Shown in pieces: positions 23,696 through 38,300 of a stretch of DNA of 64,000 nt. Source of the stretch: Gyromitra esculenta (lineage: Eukaryota > Ascomycota > Pezizomycetes > Pezizales > Discinaceae); assembly GCA_038503075.1 (NCBI GenBank), contig JBCAML010000003.1, forward strand, positions 3,410,001-3,474,000, in the 5' to 3' direction. How positions within the stretch are numbered: the first letter of the stretch is position 1; each line of letters starts with the position of its first letter. Under the pieces are notes generated by a model, which was not told the DNA's origin, made no database searches, and worked only from the letters and a program-made list of their open reading frames with translations. Both the position numbers and the translations under genes were made by a program.

Positions 23696-25164
23696 GATAT
23701 TATAACCATAAGAAATGAACAGTCGTGTTTGTATTTGCTGCCCTTACTCAAAGTGCCAGACATGAAAGCCCTAATTAAATTTCTCCGTAGATCGTTTACG
23801 GTGAAGGGATATGCAGGTGTGCGAACGTGTTTAATATTATTTTTCTTTCATTTCACGCGTCGAATATAAGCGATACATTCCAATTCCAAGAGTACGGAGA
23901 TGAGAATTATTAGGACCGGAGTTGTGAGGCTCGCCTATTTATTTGATATAATCCACATAACATATACAACTTCTATGATTTAACTTAGTGATGATTTAAA
24001 TCCGTAAACGGCAAGACCCTTTGGAGCCATATATCTAGACTACCGTCATGGAGAATATCTATCGGGGAAACTGTCTCTTAGGGCACTGTTTTGATCCTTC
24101 CTCACTTTAGCTCTCGCTTGATGATAGATATGTCACTCTAACACATTACCTACGTTCCGAACCCCTCGCTTCTCCCCCGTATACGATGCTCAGAGCCAAA
24201 ATACTTTGGTAAGAACCTTACAAAGTGTATTCATAAGTTGGAACCCATTGCACAGATATCCGGTCAACAGAATAACGAGTGAGACTGGTAGAAGTAGATA
24301 GCTCCAGGGAACCAAACTCCAAATTGACGTTAGGTCAACATGGAACTATTTAGGTACCTCTGTAAATTGAATAATTCCCGACTAAAACGAGCCGGTCATC
24401 CGTTCCACGAATGATATTAAGGTACATAAAATAAAAATGCCAGCTAGCATGTCTAGTGGGGCTGGTTTCCCAAGATCTTAAAACTCCTCTGGCTTCCCCA
24501 AACAAGATTTAATGAACGTAAGAATGTAAAGAGAAAAAAAACATATGGAATGAAGAGACTGGAGCAGAGAAATGAGAAATGGTGAAGAAGAGAAAAATAG
24601 TTATTTATAAGAATAAGACCACTCACAACCGCATCCGGAGTCGACCGAAAGCAAGATAGGAACGTCAAACCCCCCGTTTACCCATGTAGAAGAAGCGAGA
24701 AACAAAACCTCCCGATATATGTAAACTACATATAAAGACCGTAATAAAAAAATAGAGAAAAAAATGTATCGTAACACGTGCCATACCCAAAAATGGTCAA
24801 TCCAAACCCAGAAACCCGGACTAAAAACAAAAACGCGCCTGAATTTAATGCTCATCAATCGCTACCTGAAACTGTACTTTTCGTCCCCCAAACTGATGAT
24901 GCCTTCCAATTCAATCGCTGAAGAGAGATGGAAGAAGTAGAAAAACAGTTGTAGTTTCGATCGCTCGAGCCCTTTTTCAAAATGCCCCTAAACAGAATTC
25001 CGATCGTTTGAAGTAGAAGGGTGTGCATGAATGAGGGAAGAGAGAGATATAGGTGAAGAGTCGCTTGAAACAAAACCATTTCGCCTGAAGAAACAGAAGA
25101 ATGAAATACGGGATAAAAACATATGTTGCTCCAAAACTCTGTCCGGAAAAGAAAGTGACCGTTA
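23696..25164. other. Intergenic region, hydrophobin promoter to 3' end of the 1339-aa gene
   Basis: I see no gene, RNA or strong repeat. The hydrophobin promoter must lie at its left end. Confidence 0.5.
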
Positions 25165-28100
25165 CTACACAAGCCCCGACAGCTCACTGCGCTTCGATTT
25201 CCTAGAAAAGGTGAAATTTTTGAACTTCGCCATCGCACTATTATCTTCCTTAAACGCAGGAGCGCGTGTGGTCGGTGGTGGTTCACTAAATTTCAGGAAG
25301 TCGGCCAAGCTGTCGGTATCACCCCTGTCAATCCGCGCGCCCCTAGCCTGCGCAGCACCCCTTGCCTGTGGAGGTCTGTTTGCGAATCTGGCGCTGGCTG
25401 TTGTATTCGCAGAATCCATATCCATCCGAGAGCTGAAAAGAGGTCGCCTCTGCTCACTTGCTTGCATGTATCGGGAGGGATAGTCATCCTCCTGCGCCAA
25501 TGGAGTGTGTTTATATCCCCCGGGCATCTGGGGAACAGGTGGTAAAGGAAATTTATCCGCATTCGAGGCGATCGAGTTCTTCCGGCTACTTCGCCCAAAG
25601 CGACTAATCAAGCTGACTGAACTATTCTTTTTCTGAATTGTCTTTATCGCTTCAATTTCTCCAAATGGTGTTGGAGGTTGTGGTGGCGGTGGTACATTGC
25701 GAAGGAAGTCTATTAAACTCTCATCCTCTCTCTTCACTTTTGGAATCATCAGGCTCAATGCCTCCATATCGTCATCGTCATCAAGCCCATCGATGTCGAT
25801 GGCATAGGGATCTCTGATTCGGCTTTGTTTTCGTTTAGTTTCGGGCACTGAGTTAACGGCTCCGTAGTCATGTTGCTGTGGTTGTTTCGAACTATTCCGG
25901 AGAAGGGCTGTCGAAGATGAGAAAGATGATTGATATGAATCGGGTGGTGGAGCAGCACTGGATAAGAAGGTAAGATCATTGGGTGGTGTTTCGTTATTTG
26001 CTACGCGATCAGGCGCACGGCCAGGCCCTTCAGGAAGTTCGAATTGATCCGAATCCAAAGTATTGCGGAATGGTGCTACACTTCGCGAGATCCGGCGTTG
26101 TGTAGCCTGGCCCTCAGCATCAATAGGAGGCGTAGTATTGCGGAAAAAATCGGCCAGTGCTGATGTAGAATCGCTAGTCGTGAAACCACTGGCGTCTCGA
26201 GCCACAAGCCGATTCTTTGGGCGAGAGCCATGAGAGTCGGATCGGTTTTGCCTCAGAACCGCTGGGATTCCAGTAATGCCCCCGGGAGAAAGTGGTATAG
26301 GTCCAAATTCACTAGTCATTGGAGATGCAGCCCCTGATCCAGTTCCTAGGGTATTGAGACTGTGGGCAGAAAGATGCAAAGATGGGATAGAGGGCGTTGG
26401 AGTGTGAGGACGAGTATCAATAGGTAATGTAGAAGTGGAGCGAAGTAGATGAGCAAGAGATGCTATATCTTCCACACCAGGATCCTTAGGAATGATAGGA
26501 ATAGCGCGAGCTGTCGAGGGCCGTGAAGAATTTCCTGATCTACTCGGCGGTGCAGCACGCACTTCCTTGCCATCAGGTCCAGTATTTCGAAGAAAATCCG
26601 CAAGGGCTGATGTTGCAGTACGCGGCGTTTCCTTTACCTATCAAACCATTAGCATACCGCCAATATTTCAGATTTTTTATTCCGTACCTCCATCCTCCTT
26701 AATGGGTCTGGTGTGATTGTGCAGTGAATTGTATCACCACTTGAGATTAATTCTTCAAAGCTCCGTTCTTTATCCAAGCTCATAAGTTTCATAGACGGCC
26801 GCTCGCTATGCAAACTACTTCTACTGTCGTCGTCAAGCTCTGTGGCTTTTGTCTGCTTTCCGTTTTCCATAGGCCACGAAATGAGGCTCTTGAGTTTTGT
26901 TGACGATTGCGAAGTACCCGAATGTGCTGTAACGGGGCGTTGTATCTTCCCGAAACTTGCGGAACGTCGCGCCTTATTTGGTGTTTGGGGAGGCGTCCAT
27001 GCTCGCATACCACTTCCACCGATGGGGAGCGAAGTCGTGCTGCCAGGAGGTTGGATCAAAGTAAGTTGTCCAAGTTTTCTATCAGAAAGCTGCGAGCTTT
27101 GAGAATATTTGCTGCTAGCTGAGGAGATCTGCTTCGAGTGAGCAAAATAGTCAGATGTAATATGGTTAGTTCCACTCGGAGTTAATCTTCCTCCTTTGAG
27201 ATCTTTCTGACTGACTACAATTGATGAGTCGTCATCCGAAGAAATAACTGCACTATCTAACGATTCACTCAAGGTCGTTGCTGAGGGTCGTCGATCTATG
27301 GCGCGTTGTTCTTGGAAAGTTGAGACACGGCCGCTAGTGCGAATTTCAGCAAGCTCAGCGGGGCGCCTCGATGGCGGTTGTGGAAAATGTTCATGCTTTG
27401 GTTGATCTGCAGTTCGAGGAACAGGAGCATGTAATTCCTGGACGATATCTTGTTTCCCCTTTTCATAGTTCTCATCAGAGTTATGCAAGGACGACTGAGA
27501 TGCATCTGATGCCCGGCCCAAACCGACCGCGCCGGTTTGGCCTGAAACGGATTTAGGTTTTGCGTCTTTCTCATCGGGTGTCGATACCACTTCAGGACTT
27601 TCGGTCTTGTTCAGAATTTGTGATTCAATGATTCTGGTTTCGTCATCACCACAACCCTTTTCGGTAGTCAGATCTACAGACTCTTGAACGGGGGAAGAAG
27701 GTCGTTTCAGAAGCTCTAGCTCGTCGGATGCGGTGACAGCCATTTGAATGGCGCTCGTAACTAAGTTTGTCCTTTCTTCCGTAGGTGTAAAAAACTCCGG
27801 ATCGATATCTTCAGGTTCTACCCCTTGATCTTCGATTTCCATAGCTCCCTCAATGATCGGATCAGGGAAATCCGAACGCGTGATGGCAGGTAAGGAGCGA
27901 GGTCGCCTTAGAGGAGATCGCCAGATAAACGGTGCTTCTGTCGTAGTCCAGGGCAATAGGCTCAAGCTCTGTGGACGCCGCTTCGGGCTATCGTCCGCTA
28001 CTCCTAAAACCTTCTAAGTATTAGACTATTGGACAAAGAAAAACGATCACTGCCAAATCAACTAGGCCTTTTAAATATAGGATCCATAAATTGTAAGTTG

Positions 28101-29388
28101 GGTAACATACCGGGTAACCTCCATCAACATCTAATCTAGAAGGGGTCTTTATTGTATCTGCAAACTCATCTATAACGAGCGAAGCCTCCGCGGTGTGTCA
28201 ATATTTTTTTTTATCCCTCTCCTTACATTGGGCATCACCAACCTCTTTTGCGTTCGGTTCAAGTTTTTCGTCTGCCGGAGTCATCAGTTTCTCGGGCGCT
28301 CCAAGGGGTTCGAATGCTTCAGCTTGATGATTTCTAGGCTCCACTAGGGTGCTGGCGAGGGTACTGCTACTGCTCATCCTGCTGGCTGTACGCTCGAGAC
28401 GCTGTAAAATGGCTCCGTGATGGCCAGGCATGGAGAAGGAAGATCCCCGCCCACGCGCGCGTTTACGCCATTGCCTCCATAATCGCCCTAGGGAAGAATT
28501 TAATGCAACCTTCTCTGTATCCAATTCTTCCACCATCGGTTTTTCCCTCCCAAAATAGCTCTTTTCATTAGACGGATGGTATCCATTCTCAGCCGCGGCC
28601 ATCTGTTGTGTGAAGCGGTTGATAGCTGCGTGACCAGCGAGAAGCAAAGTTTGTTCACCCATGAATTCCAAGACGGCTGTCAGCCATATTGCTACGGCTG
28701 GTGAGACAACACCGGGTACCATGCTATTCTGTTCATATTGTTGAGAACCAACAATTCCTTCAAGGCTACCGTATTCGCAATAGACATCCTCATCGTCCTC
28801 TTCGATATCTCCAAGAGAAGAATAGACCATGCACCGCAGTCTAGTCCGTTTCCATGCAGAATCGAGATCCCAACCCGCATTATTCTCCTGGAACTCATTT
28901 GAACCATCGAAATCATCATCCCCGCTATCTCCACCAAGATATGAGTTTAATTCCTGATCAGCACCAGCAACAGCCCCCTTTGCTAATCGGCTGCGGAGAA
29001 CTTCTGAAACTGCTGGCCGTAAAGCTTTCAGAGTAGTTGATTTTGCTGCTGAAAGGAATGAATAGAGAAGAAAATCGAGGAACTGGTTGATAAGCTTCAA
29101 GGATGCAGGTGTGACAGGAATAGTTGGCGTTGCATGACCGGCATTGGTCTCGTCCTGCAGAAAATCTTCATGATTGCCAGTGACAATACCTGTGGCTGCC
29201 GAAGCCGCAATGTAAGCTGGCTCTGGAGATACATTGGTAAGTTGAGGGTTGGTGAACGAGTGAATAGAAGATCCGTTGGAGCTCAATGGCTTGTCTACGG
29301 ATCCAATGCTTCGACTTCGCGCCCGCGTCGAAGTAGATACATGCTGGAATCGTAGATCAAGAACGTCTGGTCTTGATGGTCGATTCAT
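25165..29388 (-). CDS. Large fungal protein with repeated DFLR-type motif, 1339 aa
   Basis: Four exons: 28227-29388, 28111-28169, 26688-28013 and 25165-26637 (4020 nt). Residues about 90-160 form a helical block (KLINQFLDFLLYSFLSAAKS, then RPAVSEVLRSRLAKGAVAG), which I recognise as conserved in Pezizomycotina proteins without assigned function. The rest is long, Ser/Pro-rich and disordered. Near the C-terminus a short motif recurs: TSALADFLRNTGP (about 858-870), TSALADFFRNTTPP (about 1007-1020), ESLIDFLRNVPPPP (about 1155-1168) and DSLADFLKFSEPPP (about 1291-1304). Such spaced motifs often dock a partner protein. The in-frame TGA at the end of the longest exon-1 reading frame falls inside the 57-bp first intron, so it is not a break. 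Function unknown; the tail ends in a basic patch (SRKSKRSELSGLV). Confidence 0.8.
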
Positions 29389-32300
29389 CTTCAGGTGATT
29401 TAGAGGAGATTGAACAGAGTTCTACTGTAAAAATGTCCAATTGAAATTAACGAACTATCCTTAGACCTTGAAATTTCGTCCCCGATATGGTGGTATCTGA
29501 AAATTAAAAGGAGTACAGTAATGGCACAGCGACACACGTCGAACAACGAGGGAGGGGTGGCTACCAGCCGAGGGGCATCAACGGTGTAGGTGGTAATAGA
29601 TCTAGTGAGAGCTTCAGGAAGGTGCAAATTGGCGCAAAACCAGGGAGAGCGACCTCTTTGAGAAAATCGGGCGAGGGCTAATGGGAATGGCGGCGGGTGG
29701 GCTCTGGCCGCTTATAAGATTATGTTATCGCACCTTCCCAGGCAGCAATAACTAACTATAGTTCAGTTTTATAATTATGTGAGTAGGGTGATTTGGGTGG
29801 GACCGTTTAGAAGGTTGGCTTGGAGAAAGTGGGATCCCCAGAAAGGGTCGCGGCCGTCAAACCGTCAGATTCAACAGAGCAAGAGAAATGCGGGCCCGGG
29901 AGTGAGGCGCTGAGCACAGTCAAAGCGTTGAGAAACAGTATTGTCAAAGTCTGTGATGGCCGTTTGCAGTAAACGCGTGATGCTGGAGTTCCTTCCTGTC
30001 AGCCACAGGAGAAGTCACCTTATTGAATGAACTTTAAAACCCCGTGGTGACCGTCCGATCTACTATTTTTTTTCGTCTCCTCTAGATAAGTTTCCTTCGA
30101 TGTATTCAAAGGCTTCACTCTCGCTCTCTCCCAGTACCACGCCAAAATTGTGGATTTTAATGTTCAGGGGAGCTGGCAACCAAACCAGCCGTAACGGATG
30201 ATGGGAGTTGATATATTCCTGAGTTGATGGATCTTCGTCTTTCGACATACAGCTCCGAGTGAGAAAGAAAAGACCAAATCCCTTGATGCAAGTTTGGCAG
30301 AAGCAAAGAAACCTATGTTTCCAGCAGCTGCATCATTCCGTCCCCCCACACCCACACAATGCGACACGACCTCCCTCATGCCCGCTCACACCCACCGATC
30401 CTCAGGCGGGAACGAAGGAAAAGGAAGCATGGAAGAAACCCATTACTGGGTATCCCTGCGACATCATCCGGTTCGGATTGTCGGTACTAGGTTCTGCTGG
30501 GTAACCTGAGTCTCGATAAAGACGATTCTATAAACCCCTTGCTGGGTCCAGGTACCCTTGGAAGTGATGGTTCTCGCAGAGCCTACGGGCTCACCTACCC
30601 CAACCAGCTAGCAGCTCGAAGAATAAAGCCCTTCTCGCTCCGGTCTCTTTCGCTTCGGTGCATGGAAAAAAAAGACGATCCCAGAGTTGAGAGCTGGTGG
30701 GAACCAAGTGCCGTACCACATTTCGCACACCTTATGTGGGTTCCACTTCCTTAGGTTCCTGCACATGATCATCATCTTCGCGACTGCATCTTAGGTGCGG
30801 TTACCAGGCACGGCATGCACCTCGCGTCTGACGCGAAAAAGGGGTCCCACTCTTCGAGCCCAACGGTGGACGAGCGAGCGCTGCCAAACGCTCCCAAGAA
30901 ACAAGCAATCCATGACCCAGGTTATTTCCTCTGGGACACTGTAACATGATGGTGGTGACCACCCTGACTCTCTAATTTCCATCCGGCAAAACCTGATGAT
31001 AGGCCGCTTTCTCGAGAATTGATATATGGCTTAAAAAGCAACATCCCATACAACATTTTTGAAATGATCTCTCGCTAAATTTGTGGTCCAATCGCCAACC
31101 CCCTCATCTGGCTCTCCGTGTTGATCCTTTCTGTTCGGGGACCGGCAATCGAAAATCTGTTTTTTTGCGCTATGACACTAACAGTTTGAAGCCTCACGAA
31201 ACAGTTTTCCCAACAGGGCCCAGCTATATACGACCTACAGCTGATTCAAACGCCAAGGATACATGCTGTTGGTCCCAGACGATTCTGGCTGGGCCCCAGG
31301 CTCGTCAATCAAATACTTCTGCCTCCTCACGTTACTGGCCTTTATTCATACGGATTTGGATGATCCTCATATCCCAGCTAGCAAGTGGTTTTTTGCTTTT
31401 CTTCCTAGTGTAACAGGTGCGTGTTGCGAGCTGGAACGACACAGTGTTTGACAAGGTGATGAAACATTCACTCCCTTGGTGGGCAATAAACAATTCCTGA
31501 GCCTCGAGGTTACGTCGATCCGATGCTGTCATCGGTCTATTGTTTGGGTCGAGGATATTTTTAAACGCCTATCATTTGTATCGATACGAATTTGATATAT
31601 GCACAATATCTGATTCCCAAGCCTGATTCCCCAGTGTCAATAGCTAGGTATCAGTCCGTAATAATGAACATCATCTCAGAAGAGTAACCTATCGATCGTC
31701 GCAGCCTTGCGACAATTTGCGCCGCGGTATTCCCAGGGCTTCCTTTCTCAGTGGACAGCGACAGCTTGGAAATTTGTTTCCAGCGGACTACTAATACAGT
31801 CCGGCGCCTATTATAATTTGTCCGTATCAAGACATTTCCCCGGATGTTGCGCAAGACTTCTCAGGCATGCCCCACGTGTACCAGGTAGCAAATGGTACCT
31901 AGTGAGATATGGTGCTCAGTAGATATTGATAGAAGGTGATGGAAACGGCCCTTTGCCTCCGTCACAGGTGACATCTCGAAATGCCGATGCTGATTTCGTT
32001 TCCTGCCGGTCCCCGTTTTCGCATCGACGCGCCCCTTACCATGATACACTTAGAGCAGGAACACCATATCAAATTACCAAGCACCAACTCTATCTGTTTA
32101 TGAAATATTGCCGCTTGGTGGTAAATTCTATCATTTATAGGTAGCAAACGCGTGGCCGTACGCTCAAAGTAAGATAGCCAAAGAGAATACGGCGAAAAAA
32201 AAACCAGCTCTACAGCCAAGAACTATTCTAATGGCATACCCACCAGCAGGTGCCTAAATGGCGCACAAGGTATCTGTGCAACTTAAGGGGGCTTTTCACA

Positions 32301-35300
32301 GAACCTTGATAGTGTGGCCAAGATGGCGGTGGTGAGATCTGATGATTTGTAGTTGAGATTACACGGATTTAGCCATCTTCGCCGCATCAGATATGGCTGC
32401 TTTAAGGCCAGCAATACCTTTTCGGATTTTCATTTATAAGTACTTACATATAACTATAGGTGGTCGGAATAGCCTTGCTTTACTTCGTCTAGGCCCGCCA
32501 GCTGACTAGCTAACGATATCTTCATAGCTCGATTACTGCAATTATATACCCCGCATATATTTGTCTTTAATTGACGTTCACCAAGCGTTATCACAGCTAT
32601 GGATGAATCGATGGTTACACTTTCTTCGGGCTCGCACTGACTGACCGATAGCGATATGTTCCAGAATTTCAAACTGGTGATCGCTCGTTAACATTGCCGG
32701 TGGCTTTTTTCTTCTTGCGAATATTTACTCCTATATATCGTTACTAGAGCACTTGTGGATAGGTATTGTCTCTCCAGACTCCCCGAGACAGAAGCATTTG
32801 GTGACTGAGGGCTACAATCCATGTCCCTGTCACTATAGTGCTAGAACGCTAGCGGATGGTCTTTTGCGTCTTATGTAGAGAAAATACGGTGTTGTGTCCT
32901 CGAATCCATGAGTTGCCAGGCATCTAAGACTATTGAGCCAGATTAGCCTCGGCGCATGCCTAAATTGCGTTCAAGGCGCCGGAAAATATTTTTCCCTTGT
33001 AGTACGTGGTTGTACGTACCGATTCTATAACATAAGATATTGCCTAATTGAATAATGTCACGTGAGCACACATGTAAAATGTGACAACAAGAGCTACAAA
33101 GATAAATTACAACCGTCACCCTATAGTCAGATATCTCTTTTCAATTTTTATGCTGTCTACCGTCGGCTGCAAAACGTGATGCTTGAAATGTCAACTGTCA
33201 ATGATACTATTTCCAGAAAAAATATATTATATTTTAGTGGTTGATACAGCTGTGGTGGTATGACAAGTGGTAGCGTGCGCCCAGCCGCATGGAACCTTAG
33301 TGCTCTCCACACAACCAGGTTTCATATGTATGTGCAGAAATGATTTTTGCGCTCTAGCGCACCACAGAGGCACGCTAGATTTCGCTGCTCGTGAAACCTA
33401 AGACTCCAGCGGTGGGAAGAGTAGGGTCTTTAAGGGTAGGGTATTAGCCCAGGTTCCCATGACATGTTTTACAGGTCAACTGTAATGTAGACTTTGATAA
33501 GAGCTGCTATTCGTTAAGTTTCATACGTCAGCATCATAAAGTTCGATGCCGGGCGGCGTGCAGAACTAAGACCAGTTGTATGCTGCTTCGAAACAAGCCA
33601 AGTTGAACCAGTGACCGAGATCTCTGTCTTTACCCCACAGTGCTAGCTCTCGATCTTTATTGCGTTACCATTTCAGGCATCATTGATCCAGAGGATCCTG
33701 GACGTGGGGTAGGGCCCCGGAATAGGTAGCTCTGGATCAATTTCGTACGCTAAAGTCTTGAAATTTAGAGCCAGGTCAGCTTCAGACGAGTTTCTTTGGG
33801 TATTTTATATGCAGAAAGCGCCTAAAGGCAGCAACAGAACACACATTTCGGTTTTAAAAGACGACTAGTAAGAAGGCCAAATAACCCGAAACTGTATCCA
33901 CACGTAGAGTCAGGATCTGATACCACTAAAACGTATTATTTGTCACAGCATGTTATTGTATCAGATGTTAGTCTCCACCCACGAGCCTTCAAGAAGAATC
34001 ATCCTCCTTTTTTTTGTTCGTTTGATGCGTTTCGGAAACAAAATTGACACTCCCTTGTAATTGGAATGGATATGTGAATTATAGACAACCACTGAGCACA
34101 AGGAATTGGAGATTGTATATAAATAGGAGGCTGGAGGTTGTAGGGTAGCTGGGGGTTATGACTTTATGTACTCGTTAAAGGCCGCGAATTCAGTAGTGTA
34201 TAAAGCCACCTCCTTATTCCCGGTTCTTATGCTTGTAAAAGTTATATACGGAGGGCTAGATTGCGCAAAAGGATTCTAGTCAAAGGGGTAAGAATAGCTC
34301 TAGATCAAATTTGATAAGCGCATTGGAAATATTGATATGGTGGTTGTACGATTTCTACCGCCGTTGCAAATTCTCCTGCTGCCATTCCATGCTACTACCA
34401 TCATGTATTGGCCCTGGTCTGGACCCTAGAGCTAATGCAGGGACCCATAATCGTGTTATCGAAACAAGATGCTTGATATGAACTACGACAACTACTGCGA
34501 GAGCTTCCGCATCGGTAACAACGTTTAAACCTCCAACAAATATAGATAGATAGATAGATAGATATATCATTCACGCATCCAACCGTAGGTTATGGTGGCC
34601 AACCTCCAACAAAGAAGTATAAGTTGAATATGAAGTTTTCGAGTACCCGAGAGGTATATATTAAGGGCTGCTATTATAAGACTGCTACTACTAAAGCTAT
34701 AAGGGTGATGAGAAACTTTAAGTCATTGGTAACTTAGTATGTTTAATCTTATCAGTACAACTCTTCATGGTAATGTACTCCCCACTCTAACCAGGTACTC
34801 GATGGGACAAGCTTTCACAAGACCCTGCAGATATAAAGTTTCTGTGGTAGCCCAACTCACAATCCTCGTACATCTTAAGGAGCACGAGGTAATGTATGCC
34901 ACTTGACTTCGTTTCAGGTCTAATAGGAATCAGGGATCAAGTTATCTAGATTAAACCTCATCTTCTAAGATATATCGGTACCTGCTGCGATATATTCAAT
35001 GTATATGTAGGGTGAAGTAATAGAAAAGGAACGAGAACAACTATGAATGTAGCGTGGACCTAACTGGACATACTTTAATTTGGCCTGCACACTCACCTCT
35101 CCATATACTACTATATGCTCCTGCATTATATGTAAGTACACGGAATTATTCTCTTACGGATATCTTGCGGATAAGGAAGAGCATGGAAGAACAGTTGCTG
35201 AAGCTTCGAAGGCGAAAGATTCTTAATGAGATAATGGCTTGGTTAAGGCTTTTTTTTTCACTTTAGTTGTAAACAGTAGCTATAGGCTCGTTGCCAACTT

Positions 35301-38300
35301 CGAGGACCAATGCGTCGCGAGACGACATATGGCAAGATTGGAATATATCTTAACGTATGGCAATATTAATATATGGTGTGCTTAAGGTAAGTACTGAAGA
35401 ATTAGGTGGTGCTGCTGACTATGATAACTGTTTGGTTCCGGAAATCGGCGGCTGCCGGATCCGTGGGCCTCGTGTCCTGGAATTGTATCTTGGAATTGTA
35501 TCTGGATGTAGCTACCCAGCTTATAAGACAACTGCTCTTTTTACATTCAAGTAATATGCAGTTACTAATCAGGCCCCCACGACGGTGATCTTTTTTAGTA
35601 GGGCTCACTGACTACTTACTAAATCTGTGCGTTTGGCCGACGCCCGTACTCTAATTGGCCACCATGTCCGCCTCACCGAATAGGCAAATAGTTATATCTC
35701 GCAACCGATAATATCTTAGGGTCACCTTTTACCGGCAGGGACAGTGTTTGGAGGTTGATAGTACATATACTTACGTTAGACATAACAGTTCTCGAGCTCG
35801 GTAACGTCCGTATACTGGGTTTGTTTTACTTAAAGTGCCGTGCTCTATAGACTACCTAGCTAATACTCGGTATATATAGGGAAATATGTGATTTGAATCT
35901 ATCTGCGGTCGGGCCAACGAATCTATAACGCTGCGCATCGGAACTTGTTCCTCCTTTCGGAGCTACGAGATATGGTCAGAGGGTACATATGTACGCTACA
36001 TCACGGCTTGTTATAATAATAACAACACGTACCTGGCTAAGTACTAGATAATGAAATTTCCTGTGCTATATACTACATGTACGTATACATGCCAGACAGG
36101 TTGGTATATAGTGTCGTTTCCAAGGTATTCAATGGGGCTAAATAGATTAAACGATGTGCAAATATTTTAGTTTACTCTGTTAGGGCTTCGGTAGGCTCGG
36201 TGATGCCTTCAAGGAAAATATCCGAGAGTAAAACGTGTGCAGGCTGCGTCTCGCAATCTGAAACTGTAGATCTCGGGGAACCAGGGATGATTTGACAACG
36301 CCAGTTTATCTGACAAAGTACACAAAAGGCGAGGGGCAGGAAAATAGGGTGGCTTCCTAGCTAATTAAGCTTAACACAACTGCCTACCAGGTACTTCCTA
36401 GCTTCTTACAATCCTCAACTACATGTAACTTTTATGAAATTTCGAAATGCGCTCGGGATTTCATTCGCTCGCGACCGGAGTTTAGACCCTGATAAACCCT
36501 GATAAACCAGGCTCAGCCTCGCAGCTGCACGCTAGCTATGCGAACCAGTGATCACCAATGATTTCCGGATGAAAAGCTTAAGAATCTTCTTTTAAAACCT
36601 ATATTAGCAATAAAGCGTTTGCTGATTCTTTAGAATCTATGCATACTCTACACGTGTACACATCAAGCCTAATCGTGAACGCAGTGTTGAAGTTGAACTA
36701 ACAACTACACGTACATCTAAAGCTTTTCATCTGCAGCTGACCGATATATTTCATAACTTAATAGATGATTCATGTCTTACCGATATCCTGGAACTCCTGC
36801 CAAGAAATTCGACAATTCAAGAGTAACCTTCTTGTTATTTGTTACTGTCACTAATTTAGCCAGCATCTCCATGTAGTTTAGTTAGCAAAAGCTACGTCGA
36901 TACATGTAGTATCTACGAACCTATTAGCTTACAAAAAAACTCGCGTAATATACGTAGTCAGAAGCATCAACGGCTAGCGTGAGAGAATGAGTATAAAATT
37001 TGTGGTTGGGTGGTTAAATCTGTAAGTTTTCTGGATAATTTTTCTGATATGCGTATGGGTTTTGACTCGTCGATTTTCTAGTTGCATGCACACACTAGAT
37101 CCGAAGATTCTCAAAATAAGCCACGAAACGTACATGTATCATCCTAGCTTCGCTGAACTGGCATTTTCCCTTCACAAGAGTCAGTCCAGTAATCATAATA
37201 CTAACAATTGTGATATGGCTGTGATCTATAATATTATGCTAAGGACTTTTATCTTAAATTCCCATGTAAGAAGCCTTGGTTTGTTTCTCAATCCTCGAGC
37301 CTCGCGATATTCTATGCAGTAGCCTTGCCCTGTCACCTTAAGTGTAACCTTGGTCGCACAAGGTCAGAGATTTTCTATCCGCCAAAGCTTACCGGCCCGA
37401 AGCTATTGTTACACTTAAAATTTATCAGCATAGGTCGAGACAGCTTCTATAGAAACCCCTATGGATTGGGTATCTAGTCAGCTTCCGCGGCTGTTTCAGC
37501 GCGAGGCGGGGGGGAAAAAAACCAATCAGATCCATTGACCCGATCGCAAATATGCTCAACCAGAAGTCGTTTCAGCATCCATAATGATTATTGATGCCAA
37601 GTTTACATTTAAGCCTAGCCACGTGCTACATCAGCCCTGGGAATCAGCCTAGTTTTGACAGGTTCTAAAAAAAAGCCCCTGAAGGAACTACCTCAACAAT
37701 TATGGATGCTAACGCGATTGCAAGCAATATATTCCCCACTGTATTCAAAAACACCAAACTCCCGAGATACTGTTCTAGTAGATCAATATGGCGTGGTAAG
37801 ATCGCCGCTGTCACTACGTATGCCGAACCAGTTGCCAGCTATGGTGGACTATATGTGCATTATCTACTGGTATGCACATGTGCGAACCGGAACTACCCTT
37901 CCTCGTGATTCTTGAGCCCCTAAGATATATACGCCCTGAGGGTCGAATGACGATGACGGCGGTTAGCCAACCAGCTATAGCCTAAACTATGTTAGGCTAG
38001 AGTTTACGGGATCGAAGCTACTGTAAAGCTCTATCCAAGAAGTTTCTAGGTGGGTATAGGTGCGAACGGGACGGCTTCTCGAACTGTGATTAGCTGTGTA
38101 GGCTCTATATCGGTAATTTGCAACTTTGGTATCACAAATAAGTGTATCATTAGCTAGTAGAAGAAGTCTCCACTTTAAGAAAACACCAAGCTTTCCCTAG
38201 GCTGAACTTAGAGCTTCTTTATCTCAGCTATTGGGTTGCTGATGAAGTTCTTAAGGCCGGATCTCAATTCGCTAGGCCAGATTCAAATATAGATCAAGTA

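Noticed and set aside
28198..28226. In-frame TGA after an A9 run in the 1339-aa gene, first taken as a frameshift or split gene
   Set aside because: A 57-bp intron (28170-28226, donor GTAAGG, acceptor ATAG) removes the stop and keeps the frame; total coding length is divisible by three.
30539..31413. Short plus-strand open frames in the gene desert
   Set aside because: None has motifs, and no plausible splice pattern links them.
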